Positions 26,722 through 35,136 of a stretch of 64,000 bases of DNA are shown here, piece by piece. The DNA is from JAJXWB01 sp964634325 (GTDB lineage: Bacteria; Pseudomonadota; Alphaproteobacteria; Rhizobiales; Beijerinckiaceae): positions 9,009-73,008 of the forward strand of contig CAZWJF010000016.1 in the NCBI GenBank assembly GCA_964634325.1, written 5' to 3'. The position numbers and the translations under genes are program-made. Under the pieces are notes generated by a model, which saw nothing but the letters and a program-made list of their open reading frames with translations, had not been told where the DNA came from and searched no databases. Within the stretch, counting starts at the first letter, position 1. Every line of letters starts with the position of its first letter.

Positions 26722-28086
26722 ATGGCGACAGATATTCTCATAGTCGACGACGAGGCGGACATCCGCGACATCGTATCGGGCATCCTCTCCGACGAGGGCC
26801 ATTCCACCCGAACGGCCAGGAATTCGGACGAGGCGCTCGCCGCAATCGAGGCGCGCCGCCCGCATCTGGTGTTTCTCGACATCTGGATGCAGGGCTCCCG
26901 GCTCGACGGGCTGCAATTGCTCACTGTCGTCATGGAGCAGCATCCCACGCTTCCGGTCGTGATGATTTCCGGCCACGGCAACATCGAAACCGCCGTGAGC
27001 GCGATCCGCGCGGGCGCGTACGATTTCATCGAAAAGCCGTTCAAGGCCGACCGGCTCGTTCTGGTGGCCGAACGCGCGCTCGAAGCGTCGCGTCTCAAAC
27101 GCGAGGTCAGCGAATTGCGCTCGCGCGCCGGAGCTGTGGACAGGATCGTCGGCAAGTCGAGCCTCATCAACCAGCTTCGCCAGGTGATCGAGCGCGTCGC
27201 GCCGGCCAACTCGCGCATTCTCATCACCGGCGCGCCGGGCTCGGGCAAGGAGCTCGTCGCGCGTTCGCTTCATGAGGCGTCGAGCCGCGCCGGCGGCCCC
27301 TTCGTCGTCATCAACGCGGCGACCATCACGCCCGAGAACATGGAGCTCGAGCTGTTCGGCTCGGAGGGCAGGGATGGGCGACGCAAGGTCGGCGCGCTCG
27401 AGGAGGCGCACGGCGGCACGCTCTACATCGACGAAATCGCCGACATGCCGCGCGAGACGCAGGCGAAAATCCTGCGCGTGCTGGTCGACCAGAACTTCCA
27501 GCGCGTCGACGGAACGACGCGCGTCCACGTCGACGTCCGCATCATTTCGTCGAGTTCGCGCGATCTGGCGAAGCTGATCGCCGAAGGCCAGTTCCGGGAA
27601 GAGCTGTTCCATCGTCTGGCGGTCGTGCCGATCGCTGTGCCCTCGCTCGCCGACCGTCGCGACGACATTCCCGAACTGATTGAATTCTTCATGGAGCAGG
27701 TGTCGCAGACCACCGGCATGCCGCGCCGCAAGATCGCGCCGGACGCGATGGCCGTGCTGCAATCGCACGACTGGCCGGGAAACATTCGCCAGCTGCGCAA
27801 CAACGTCGAACGCCTGATGATCCTGACCGCCGGAGACCCGGAAGCGGAGGTCACAGCCGACATGCTGCCGTCCGAGATCGGCGCGCTGGTGCCGGCGACG
27901 CCCAACGGGGCAGGGGGCGAGAAGCTGATGAGCCTGCCTTTGCGCGAAGCGCGCGAGGTGTTCGAGCGCGAATATCTGGTCGCCCAGATCAGTCGCTTCG
28001 GCGGCAATATTTCACGCACCGCGGAATTCATCGGAATGGAGCGCTCGGCGCTCCATCGCAAACTCAAGTCGCTTTCGATCGACTGA
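26722..28086 (+). CDS. ntrX: Response regulator NtrX
   Basis: 454 residues: receiver with Asp53 (LVFLDIWMQGS), AAA+ domain with Walker A GAPGSGKE (about 170-177) and LYIDEIADMPRETQ, and a Fis-like HTH (GNISRTAEFIGMERSALHRK). Unlike NtrC, the segment after LFG reads SEGRDGRRKVGALEEAHGG: the GAFTGA loop needed to engage sigma54 is absent. This is typical of alphaproteobacterial NtrX, which therefore probably acts on sigma70 promoters or as a repressor. Last gene of the core ntr block; hfq, which usually follows, is displaced by 2.8 kb. Confidence 0.96.
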   Translation: MATDILIVDDEADIRDIVSGILSDEGHSTRTARNSDEALAAIEARRPHLVFLDIWMQGSRLDGLQLLTVVMEQHPTLPVVMISGHGNIETAVSAIRAGAYDFIEKPFKADRLVLVAERALEASRLKREVSELRSRAGAVDRIVGKSSLINQLRQVIERVAPANSRILITGAPGSGKELVARSLHEASSRAGGPFVVINAATITPENMELELFGSEGRDGRRKVGALEEAHGGTLYIDEIADMPRETQAKILRVLVDQNFQRVDGTTRVHVDVRIISSSSRDLAKLIAEGQFREELFHRLAVVPIAVPSLADRRDDIPELIEFFMEQVSQTTGMPRRKIAPDAMAVLQSHDWPGNIRQLRNNVERLMILTAGDPEAEVTADMLPSEIGALVPATPNGAGGEKLMSLPLREAREVFEREYLVAQISRFGGNISRTAEFIGMERSALHRKLKSLSID

Positions 28087-28274
28087 CCGCCGGCCGGTTC
28101 GTTTCCTGGGCGTTTACGCTGGCGCCGAAATCGGGCGTCGCAGTGTGAATTGAACTAAATTGAGGCTTCCGCCATTTCGCAGTGCGGTCTAGCTTCTGCG
28201 CCGTCTTCGACCGGGCCTGTTCGCATCGATCGGCGATGAGCAAACGTCCGCGAAGACGGCTGGGAGGAATTTTC

Positions 28275-29489
28275 ATGAGATCATCCGTCGCAACAGCCGC
28301 GCTCGCGGTCAGTCTTGCCTTCAGCGGCGTCGCCGCGGCGCAGGACAAGAACGTCAAGATTGGCGTTATGACCGACATGGCCGGGCTCTATTCCGATATT
28401 TCCGGAATCAACTCGGTCCTCGCCGTGACCATGGCGGTCGAGGATTCCGGCCTGCGCGAAAAAGGCTGGAAAATCGACATCATCAGCGGCGACCATCAGA
28501 ACAAGCCCGACGTGGCGACGTCGCTGGCGCGTCAGTGGGCGGACGTCGAGAATGTCGACCTCTACGCCGACGTCGTGACCTCGAGCACGGCTCTCGCCGT
28601 CAATCCGGTCGTCGTCGACAAGAACCGCGTCCATCTGAACTCGGGCGCGGCGTCCTCGGCCCTGTCGGGCAAGGCGTGCACGCCGAACACGATCCACTGG
28701 ACCTACGACACCTACGAATTGGCCAATGGCACCGGCAAGGCCGTCACCAAGGCCGGCGGCGACTCGTGGTTCTTCATCACGGCGGACTACGCGTTCGGCG
28801 CAGCGCTCGAAGCCGACACGTCGGCGGTCGTCAAGGCGAACGGCGGCAAGGTGCTCGGCAGCGTCAAGCATCCGCTCAATTCGTCGGACTTCTCCTCCTA
28901 TCTGCTGCAGGCGCAATCCTCGAAGGCCAAGATCATCGGCCTCGCCAACGCTGGCGGCGACACGACGAACGCAATCAAGCAGGCCGCTGAATTCGGGATC
29001 GTCCAGAGCGGCCAGAAGCTCGCCTCGCTGCTGCTGTTCATCAACGACGTCCACGCGCTCGGCCTCAAGGTCGCCAACGGCCTTCAGATGACCGAGAGCT
29101 TCTACTGGGACCTCAACGACGACACGCGCGGCTTCAGCAAGCGCTTCGCCGCGCGTTCGAAGAACAATGTCATGCCCTCGATGGTGCAGGCGGGCGACTA
29201 TTCCGCCGTGACGCATTACCTCAAGGCGCTGGTCGCGCTCGGCGGCAATCCGCACGACGGCGCAAAGGTCGTCGCCAAGATGAAGGAGATGCCGACCGAC
29301 GATCCGATCTTCGGGAAGGGTTCGATCCGCGCCGACGGCCGCAAGATCCATCCGGCCTATCTGTTCGAAGTGAAGAAGCCTGAAGAATCCAAGGGACCGT
29401 GGGACTATTACAAGCTGGTCGCCACGATCCCGGCGGAGGAAGCGTTCCGTCCGCTCGCCGAAAGCGAATGCCCGCTCGTCAAGAAGTAA
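28275..29489 (+). CDS. ABC transporter substrate-binding protein (branched-chain amino acid/amide type)
   Basis: 404 residues with a signal peptide (VATAALAVSLAFSGVAAAQ, cut before QDKNV) and a LivJ-like two-lobe periplasmic fold: KIGVMTDMAGLYSDISGINS, the hinge segment AVNPVVVDKNRVHLNSG and SWFFITADYAFGAALEADTS. ATG at 28275 follows GGGAGGA by a usual distance. No permease or ATPase gene is adjacent, so it is an orphan binding protein serving a distant transporter or acting as a receptor. It has its own 190-base upstream region and a hairpin behind it, so it is a separate transcription unit between ntrX and hfq. Confidence 0.92.
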   Translation: MRSSVATAALAVSLAFSGVAAAQDKNVKIGVMTDMAGLYSDISGINSVLAVTMAVEDSGLREKGWKIDIISGDHQNKPDVATSLARQWADVENVDLYADVVTSSTALAVNPVVVDKNRVHLNSGAASSALSGKACTPNTIHWTYDTYELANGTGKAVTKAGGDSWFFITADYAFGAALEADTSAVVKANGGKVLGSVKHPLNSSDFSSYLLQAQSSKAKIIGLANAGGDTTNAIKQAAEFGIVQSGQKLASLLLFINDVHALGLKVANGLQMTESFYWDLNDDTRGFSKRFAARSKNNVMPSMVQAGDYSAVTHYLKALVALGGNPHDGAKVVAKMKEMPTDDPIFGKGSIRADGRKIHPAYLFEVKKPEESKGPWDYYKLVATIPAEEAFRPLAESECPLVKK

Positions 29490-29506
29490 CGGTTTCGACA
29501 ATGGCC

Positions 29507-29538
29507 TCAGCGTTCGGGCCGCGCCGCCCGAACGCTGA
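29507..29538. terminator. Strong hairpin after the binding-protein gene
   Basis: A 13-bp perfect stem (TCAGCGTTCGGGC / GCCCGAACGCTGA, 6-base loop) lies 17 bases after the binding-protein stop. There is no U-run, so it may be a weak terminator, an mRNA-stabilising 3' structure, or both. A smaller GCGGGC/GCCCGC hairpin follows around 29550-29572. Confidence 0.6.
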
Positions 29539-29650
29539 CGAACCGGATTGCGCGGGCGGCTCGCAGCCCGCGCCGTCAGGCCACTAAACTTCCGCGCCGT
29601 TCGCCGCCATCATCGCGGATCGAATCGATCCGAAATCGGAAATTGCGACG

Positions 29651-30220
29651 ATGGCTACGGACGCGCCCTCCGCCGAATCCCTGCGCTCGACGCCGACCGT
29701 GCTCGAGCTGTTCCTGGGCTGGGGCAAGGTCGGCCTCATGGGTTTCGGCGGCGTCACGCCGTGGGCCCGACGCGTGGTGGTCGAGGAGCGTCGCTGGCTC
29801 GACGACCGGGAATACGCCGCGCTGCTCGGCATCTGCCAGGTGCTGCCCGGACCCAATACGCCCAACGTCTGCGTGATGCTCGGCCAGCGGTTTCGCGGGC
29901 TGTCCGGCGCCGTCGCATCGGTCGTCGGGTTGATGACCGTTCCGCTGCTCGCTCTGATCGCTATCGCTGCGGCCTATGATTACTTGTCCGGCGCCGGGCT
30001 TGTCCGCATCGCCGTCGGGGGCGCGGCGTCTGCGGCCGCTGGCCTTGTGTTCGCTGCGGGCGTCAAGATGGCGCGCGGCGCGCGTCTCGACGTCGTCCAG
30101 ATCGCGATCTGCGTCGCTGTATTCGTCTGCGTCGGCGCATTCCGGCTGCCGCTCGTCTGGGCGCTGATCGCCTTCGGTCCTGCGTCCATCGCGCTGGCGC
30201 ATTTCAGGCGCAGGTCATGA
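29651..30220 (+). CDS. Chromate transporter, first half of a two-gene ChrA pair
   Basis: 189-residue membrane protein covering a single Chromate_transp domain: FLGWGKVGLMGFGGVTPWAR, VEERRWLDDREYAALLGICQ, and the signature VLPGPNTPNVCVMLG. Full ChrA proteins have two such halves in one chain; here the halves are separate genes overlapping by 4 bases (ATGA at 30217-30220), the short-chain SCHR arrangement, so the products presumably heterodimerise. In this branch the true substrate is often untested; chromate/sulfate export is the family assignment. Confidence 0.9.
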   Translation: MATDAPSAESLRSTPTVLELFLGWGKVGLMGFGGVTPWARRVVVEERRWLDDREYAALLGICQVLPGPNTPNVCVMLGQRFRGLSGAVASVVGLMTVPLLALIAIAAAYDYLSGAGLVRIAVGGAASAAAGLVFAAGVKMARGARLDVVQIAICVAVFVCVGAFRLPLVWALIAFGPASIALAHFRRRS

Positions 30221-30750
30221 AATCCGATATTCTCTCGAAGATCGCGATCGACTTTTCGCTTCTGTCGCTCGTCGCGATCGGCGGCGCGAACGCGATCGTA
30301 CCGGAAATGCACCGGCAGCTCGTCGACGTCTCCCATTGGATGACCGACGCCGAATTCGCCAATCTCTTTGCGCTGGGGCAGGTGGCGCCCGGGCCCAACA
30401 TCATGGTGCTGAGCCTTGTCGGCTGGAAAATGGCGGGACTGACCGGCATGGGGGTCGCGACATTGGCGGCGCTGGTGCCGACCTGCGCTCTGGCGTGGGT
30501 CACCGGACTATTCGTCGCGCGATTCGGGCGCGCGGCGTGGTTCGATTCGGTGAAGGCGGGGCTGACGCCGATCGCGATCGGGCTCGTCCTGTCCAGCGCA
30601 TTGGTGATGGCGCGCGCCGCCGATCATGACGCCCTTGCGCTGGCCGCAACATTGGCCACCGCCGCACTGGCGATTTTTTCTCGGATCAATCCATTGTTCG
30701 CACTGGCGTTTTTTGCGCTCGCGGCGGCGGGCTGGTCATTTCTCGCGTGA
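30217..30750 (+). CDS. Chromate transporter, second half of a two-gene ChrA pair
   Basis: 177-residue membrane protein, again a single Chromate_transp domain: DFSLLSLVAIGGANAIVPEM, HRQLVDVSHWMTDAEFANLF and ALGQVAPGPNIMVLSLVGWKM (the APGPN signature). The start overlaps the stop of the partner gene by ATGA, arguing for coupled 1:1 synthesis. The pair sits between the orphan binding protein and hfq, apparently inserted into the usual ntrX-hfq junction. Confidence 0.9.
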   Translation: MKSDILSKIAIDFSLLSLVAIGGANAIVPEMHRQLVDVSHWMTDAEFANLFALGQVAPGPNIMVLSLVGWKMAGLTGMGVATLAALVPTCALAWVTGLFVARFGRAAWFDSVKAGLTPIAIGLVLSSALVMARAADHDALALAATLATAALAIFSRINPLFALAFFALAAAGWSFLA

Positions 30751-30921
30751 GGCGGCATTCGACAAAAGATTTGCCCGCGCCCCTTGGTGGAATTCGCTGC
30801 AGCGCACATTTATAGTGTTATCTTTCACAGGAATGCTCGGACGGCCGCTCTGGCGCCGCACTTGCAAGCGATCATGAAGAAGCGTCCGTTCGCAGGACGT
30901 CAAGAAAAGCAGGTAAGAACA

Positions 30922-31173
30922 ATGGCGTCCGAACGCGCGCAAAACCTCCAGGACACCTTTCTCAACTATGTCCGCAAGAACAAGGTTCCGCTGACGATCT
31001 TCCTCGTCAATGGCGTAAAGTTGCAGGGCGTGGTCACCTGGTTCGACAATTTCTGCGTGCTCCTGCGCAGGGACGGCCACTCCCAGCTCGTCTATAAACA
31101 TGCGATCTCGACCATCATGCCGGGCCAGCCCGTGCAAATGTTCGAGCCGGCGGAAGAAGCGCCGGAGAAGTAG
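30922..31173 (+). CDS. hfq: RNA chaperone Hfq
   Basis: 83 residues, usual for Alphaproteobacteria with a short tail. Sm1 motif LNYVRKNKVPLTIFLVNGVKLQGVV and Sm2 motif with the YKHAIS proximal-face signature are intact. Forms a hexameric ring pairing sRNAs with mRNAs; in Rhizobiales it affects nitrogen control, motility and stress. The ATG at 30922 was chosen on family length over an upstream in-frame codon. hflX follows after 8 bases, the conserved hfq-hflX pair. Confidence 0.97.
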   Translation: MASERAQNLQDTFLNYVRKNKVPLTIFLVNGVKLQGVVTWFDNFCVLLRRDGHSQLVYKHAISTIMPGQPVQMFEPAEEAPEK

Positions 31174-31181
31174 GACAGGGC

Positions 31182-32537
31182 TTGAAATCAGGCGACAGCG
31201 GGTTCCAGCTCGACGCGCAAACGACGTCTGTCGGCGCGCGTGCGATCGTCGTCGGCCCCTATCTGACCGAACGCGCCGCGCAGGGCGGGTCGAACCTGCG
31301 CGCGCCCCAAGCCCGGCTCGACGAAGCCGACGGTCTGGCGCGCGCGATCGACCTCGACGTCGCCGCCAGCCGCCTCGTCATGCTTTCGCAGGTCCGTCCG
31401 GCGACCTATCTCGGCAAAGGCAAGGTCGAGGAAATCGCGGCGCTCGCCAAGGAGAGCGAGGCGGAGCTCGTCATCATGGACTGCGCGCTCTCGCCGGTTC
31501 AGCAACGAAATCTCGAAAAGGCCTTCGCGACGAAGGTCATCGACCGCACCGGTCTGATCCTCGAAATTTTCGGAAAACGGGCTCGCACCCGCGAGGGCGC
31601 GCTTCAGGTCGAACTCGCGCATCTCGCCTATCAGAAGTCACGCCTCGTCCGCTCCTGGACCCATCTCGAACGCCAGCGCGGCGGCTTCGGCTTTCTCGGC
31701 GGCCCCGGCGAGACCCAGATCGAGACCGACCGCCGCCTCATCCAGGAGCGGATCAGCCGCATCGAGAAAGACCTCGAACAGGTCAAGCGCACGCGCGGCC
31801 TGCATCGCAAGAAGCGCCAGGACGCGCCTTATCCGGTGGTGGCTCTGGTCGGCTACACCAACGCCGGCAAGTCGACGCTGTTCAACCGGCTTACGCAGTC
31901 GGATGTGCTCGCCAAGGACCTGCTGTTCGCCACGCTCGACCCGACCTTGCGCGCGGTGAAGCTGCCGCACGGCGCGCGGATCATTCTCTCGGACACCGTC
32001 GGCTTCATCTCCGACCTGCCGACCATGCTGGTCTCCGCCTTCCGCGCCACGCTGGAGGAGGTGATCGAGGCGGACGTGATCCTGCATGTGCGCGACGTCA
32101 GCCACGAGGACACCGAGGCCCAGAGCGCGGACGTCGAGCGCATCCTCAGCGATCTCGGCGTCGAGGCCGACGATCATCGACGGCTGATCGAAGTCTGGAA
32201 CAAATCCGATCTCCTGAGCGAGGATCGTCGCGCCGGTCTCGCACAGGCGGCGCGAAGCCGGTCCGATGACGAGCGCCCCATGCTGGTGTCCGCGATCACG
32301 GGCGAGGGGATCGACGAATTGCTGGCGGCGATCGAACGACGCATGGCCGCCGAGCGTCGCCTGCTGCATGTCGTCGTGCCGGCCGAGGACGGCGCCGGCC
32401 TCGCGTGGCTTTATGAAAACGGAGAAGTGCTGACGCGGCGCGCGGACGACGAGGGCGCGGTCGTCGTCGACATCCGCGTGGGTCCGGAGCGGGTCGATCG
32501 CGTTCTGCGGCGCTTTCCGACCGCCACGCCCGCCTGA
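31182..32537 (+). CDS. hflX: Ribosome-splitting GTPase HflX
   Basis: 451 residues: N-terminal HflX domain (about 20-130, with RPATYLGKGKVEEI), a middle helical linker (GGPGETQIETDRRLI, the family signature), and the Obg-type G domain with GYTNAGKST (G1), DTVGFISDLP (G3) and NKSD (G4). Rescues stalled or heat-damaged ribosomes. The start is read as a TTG at 31182, about 6 bases after AGGA; the next ATG is 65 codons in and would remove part of the domain. Confidence 0.95.
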   Translation: MKSGDSGFQLDAQTTSVGARAIVVGPYLTERAAQGGSNLRAPQARLDEADGLARAIDLDVAASRLVMLSQVRPATYLGKGKVEEIAALAKESEAELVIMDCALSPVQQRNLEKAFATKVIDRTGLILEIFGKRARTREGALQVELAHLAYQKSRLVRSWTHLERQRGGFGFLGGPGETQIETDRRLIQERISRIEKDLEQVKRTRGLHRKKRQDAPYPVVALVGYTNAGKSTLFNRLTQSDVLAKDLLFATLDPTLRAVKLPHGARIILSDTVGFISDLPTMLVSAFRATLEEVIEADVILHVRDVSHEDTEAQSADVERILSDLGVEADDHRRLIEVWNKSDLLSEDRRAGLAQAARSRSDDERPMLVSAITGEGIDELLAAIERRMAAERRLLHVVVPAEDGAGLAWLYENGEVLTRRADDEGAVVVDIRVGPERVDRVLRRFPTATPA

Positions 32538-32641
32538 AGGCCGGCGGAGGCGGGCCTTATTTCAGTCAAGATCACAGTCTTGTTATCGGTGCGATGCGCC
32601 GATGCAGCGTCGTCCCCAGTGTCAGTTCGAGGGGAGCCCCC

Positions 32642-33067
32642 ATGCGAGCAACCAAATTCCTGATCGCAGCCGCCGGTTTTGCCCTCGCGGCCGCTTCGCC
32701 CGCCGCCGCCACGACGTGCCCGAGCGGCCAGATTCTGCGCGTTTCGAAGGGCGTGTGCGTGAGCAAGGACGACGCGGCCAAGGCCGGCATCGTCGGCCGC
32801 CACGCCGTCAAGCACGCGTCGGTCAAGCCCGACGCCGGCAAACAAGCGAAACGCGCGCCTGTCGACGCAAAGGAAGAAAACGTGACGACACAGGCGAAGT
32901 CCGAACCGGACGCCGCCGCGAGCGAAACGACCGTCGCCTCCGCCGGTTATTCCCAATCGAACCCCGCCGCGCTCGGCTTTGCGGGGTCGCCCACGTCGCA
33001 GTCCGACGTTCGGCGCAATATCTCGCCCTTCGGCGCGCTCCAGTTCAACGGGTTGAGACGAAACTGA
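32642..33067 (+). CDS. Hypothetical secreted protein
   Basis: 141 residues with a strong signal peptide (TKFLIAAAGFALAAASPAAA, cut before TTCPSG). The mature part begins with a two-Cys element (TTCPSGQILRVSKGVCVSKD) that could be a disulfide loop, followed by a Lys/Ala/Glu-rich probably disordered region (about 45-105) and a hydrophobic/aromatic tail. The Shine-Dalgarno GAGGGGAG precedes the ATG at 32642. No named family recognised; small secreted proteins with this CPSG...GVCV start are common in Rhizobiales. Confidence 0.65.
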   Translation: MRATKFLIAAAGFALAAASPAAATTCPSGQILRVSKGVCVSKDDAAKAGIVGRHAVKHASVKPDAGKQAKRAPVDAKEENVTTQAKSEPDAAASETTVASAGYSQSNPAALGFAGSPTSQSDVRRNISPFGALQFNGLRRN

Positions 33068-33083
33068 GGGCGCCCGCGCCCGG

Positions 33084-33899
33084 TCAAACGCCGCGCGTTT
33101 TCGCCTCGTCCCAGAGCGCGTCCATCTCGGCGAGCGACGCCCTCGACGGCTCCGACCCCTTGGCGCGCAACTCCTGCTCGACGTAGCCGAAGCGCCGCTC
33201 GAACTTGGCGTTGGCGCCGCGCAGCGCCGTCTCCGGGTCGACGCCGGCGTGGCGCGCCAGATTGACCATCACGAAAAACAGATCGCCGATTTCGTCTTCG
33301 ACATGGGCGCGCTCGCCCGAGGCGACGGCCTCGGCGACCTCGCGCGATTCCTCGACGATCTTGTCGAGAACGGCGCGGACGTCGTTCCAGTCGAACCCGA
33401 CTGCGCCGGCCGCCTTCTGCAACTCCAGAGCGCGGGTCAGGGCAGGGCGTCCGGCTTTCACCGCCCCGAGCGCGCCCGACGCGCGCGCCGCCATCTGCGG
33501 ATCGCGCTCGGCCTTGAGGCGCTTCTCCTCCGCCTTGATCTGTCCCCAGAGCGCCGACACCTCGTCGGGCGTCATGTCCCGGGCGTCGCCGAACACGTGC
33601 GGATGCCTGCGGATCAGCTTGTCGGTGATCGCCTCGACGACGCCGCCGAAGTCGAAAGCGTCGAGCTCTTCCGCCATGCGCGCGTGAAAGACGACCTGCA
33701 GCAGGAGGTCGCCGAGTTCCTCGCGCAATTCCTCCGTGTCGCCCTGGGCTACGGCGTCGGCGACCTCATAGGCTTCCTCGATGGTGTAGGGCGCGATGGT
33801 CGCGAAATTCTGCTCGAGATCCCACGGGCAACCTGTCTCGGGCGTCCGCAGCGCCGCCATGATTTCGAGAAGCCGGGCGATGTCGCGGGATTTCTGCAT
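33084..33899 (-). CDS. mazG: Nucleoside triphosphate pyrophosphohydrolase MazG
   Basis: 271 residues with two all-alpha NTP-PPase domains. The first has the signature PETGCPWDLEQNFATI, EEAYEVADAV and EELGDLLLQVVFHARMAEE; the second has EIGDLFFVMVNLARHAGVDPETAL. Housecleaning enzyme hydrolysing (d)NTPs, including aberrant ones, to NMP and PPi. Convergent with the secreted hypothetical gene; two terminators for the downstream csp gene lie just behind its start. Confidence 0.95.
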   Translation of the reverse strand: MQKSRDIARLLEIMAALRTPETGCPWDLEQNFATIAPYTIEEAYEVADAVAQGDTEELREELGDLLLQVVFHARMAEELDAFDFGGVVEAITDKLIRRHPHVFGDARDMTPDEVSALWGQIKAEEKRLKAERDPQMAARASGALGAVKAGRPALTRALELQKAAGAVGFDWNDVRAVLDKIVEESREVAEAVASGERAHVEDEIGDLFFVMVNLARHAGVDPETALRGANAKFERRFGYVEQELRAKGSEPSRASLAEMDALWDEAKTRGV

Positions 33900-33913
33900 G
33901 TCCGTCGCTCAAA

Positions 33914-33945
33914 ACAAAACCGGCGCGACCAGAGGCGCGCCGGTT
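33914..33945 (-). terminator. Second terminator-like hairpin downstream of the cold-shock gene
   Basis: On the minus strand a perfect 10-bp stem AACCGGCGCG/CGCGCCGGTT with an 8-base loop is followed by TTTGTTTTG. It insulates mazG from the cold-shock transcript. Confidence 0.75.
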
Positions 33946-33950
33946 GAAGA

Positions 33951-33976
33951 GAAAACGGGGCAGGGAGGCCCTGCCC
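33951..33976 (-). terminator. First terminator-like hairpin downstream of the cold-shock gene
   Basis: On the minus strand a perfect stem GGGCAGGG/CCCTGCCC with a 3-base loop is followed by CGTTTTCTC. Only 5 bases after the csp stop; the two hairpins form a tandem terminator. Confidence 0.75.
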
Positions 33977-33981
33977 GCGCG

Positions 33982-34650
33982 TTACGCCTGGATCGAAATA
34001 GCCTCGCGGCCCTTCGGCGTGTCGACGACCTGCATATTCACAGCCTGGCCTTCGACGAGGCGCTGCACGCCCGAAGCATTGAGCACGGAGATATGGACGA
34101 AGACGTCCTTGCCGCCGTCGTTCGACTGGACGAAACCGAAGCCCTTGGTCTCGTCGAACCACTTGACCTTGCCGGACACCGGCACGGCCGACGACGGATC
34201 CGGCGCCATGCGGCGCGGGCGGGGCGCGTCGCCGAAGGAACGCTGCGGGCGCGTCTCCTGGGCGGTCGACAAATCGGCCTCGAGGATGCGCGTGACCTGC
34301 TGGCCCTTATGGCCGGTCTGCACGTTCACCTTGAGCTTCGTGCCGGGCGGAAGGTTGTCGTAGCCGGCCTGCTGGACTGCGCCGATGTGCAGGAAGGCGT
34401 CGCCGGCGCCGTCCGCCAGTTCGACAAAGCCGAAGCCCTTGTCGGCCTTGAACCACTTCACCGTCGCGTCGACCGGAGGGCTGCTGGAAACGGGCATCGG
34501 CGCCATGTCGGGGAATCCACCGCCGCCGCCGGGAGGACCGCCGAACTGAGAGCGCGGCGTGCGGCTCGGGCGGGAGTTGTAGTCGTAGCTCGGACCGTCG
34601 TCATCAAAACCGCGCTTGCGAGGACCGCGGAAATCTCTACCTTTGCTCAT
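33982..34650 (-). CDS. Two-domain cold-shock protein
   Basis: 222 residues with two cold-shock OB folds, about 62-128 (ATVKWFKADKGFGFVELADG, AFLHIGAV) and 156-221 (GKVKWFDETKGFGFVQSNDG, VFVHISVL); both RNP1 and RNP2 motifs are kept. The first 55 residues are Arg/Gly/Pro/Asp-rich and disordered, resembling an RNA-binding RGG-like tail. Tandem-CSD proteins of this kind are typical of Rhizobiales and act as RNA chaperones. A 480-base non-coding region upstream may give a long leader, as in cspA genes. Confidence 0.92.
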   Translation of the reverse strand: MSKGRDFRGPRKRGFDDDGPSYDYNSRPSRTPRSQFGGPPGGGGGFPDMAPMPVSSSPPVDATVKWFKADKGFGFVELADGAGDAFLHIGAVQQAGYDNLPPGTKLKVNVQTGHKGQQVTRILEADLSTAQETRPQRSFGDAPRPRRMAPDPSSAVPVSGKVKWFDETKGFGFVQSNDGGKDVFVHISVLNASGVQRLVEGQAVNMQVVDTPKGREAISIQA

Positions 34651-35136
34651 GCCTTATCGCTCATCTCGCCACTTACGTGCGGTTTTCTTTCGTTCCGCAC
34701 GGGTTCCTCCCGGAACCGCCACACCTGCGCAAATGCCCACGCCGCCAGCCGCCGAGCTGCTTTTGCCTGTCTTCGTATCCGGTCTTGAATGCCATAAGCC
34801 CGCGCAAACCACCTTTTAGCGCCAAAATAAAGAGCTGGCTACTCGCCAAACGAAAATATTCCGACATTCGTCAAGCACTCGTCGCGGCGATGGAACGCCG
34901 CAACGACGTCGTCCTTACGCCGGCCGAACAGGGCGCTGAAGCCATCGCATTGAGTTGCCGTCGCTTTCAATTCCACGATTCGCATAATCAATATTATGGA
35001 ACTTGCAAGACGCTCCAAACCGGCCGATGGGACGCGTTTACGCGCCCAACTTATCATCAAACGGGACATTTCAGGAACGAGTGGAACATCGCACGAACGA
35101 AGCTTACGCAGCGCGCCACGCCTGCAAACGCTGGTC
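34651..35136. other. Non-coding stretch upstream of the cold-shock gene
   Basis: Several open frames cross it but none has a plausible protein composition or family match. It is more AT-rich than its surroundings around 34800-35000 (AAAATATTCCGACATTCGTC; CATAATCAATATTATGG), which suits a promoter and a long structured csp leader. No tRNA, repeat or terminator was recognised. Confidence 0.5.

Noticed and set aside
28087..28274. A sigma54 (-24/-12) promoter before the binding-protein gene
   Set aside because: TGGCGC was seen but no TTGC at the correct distance.
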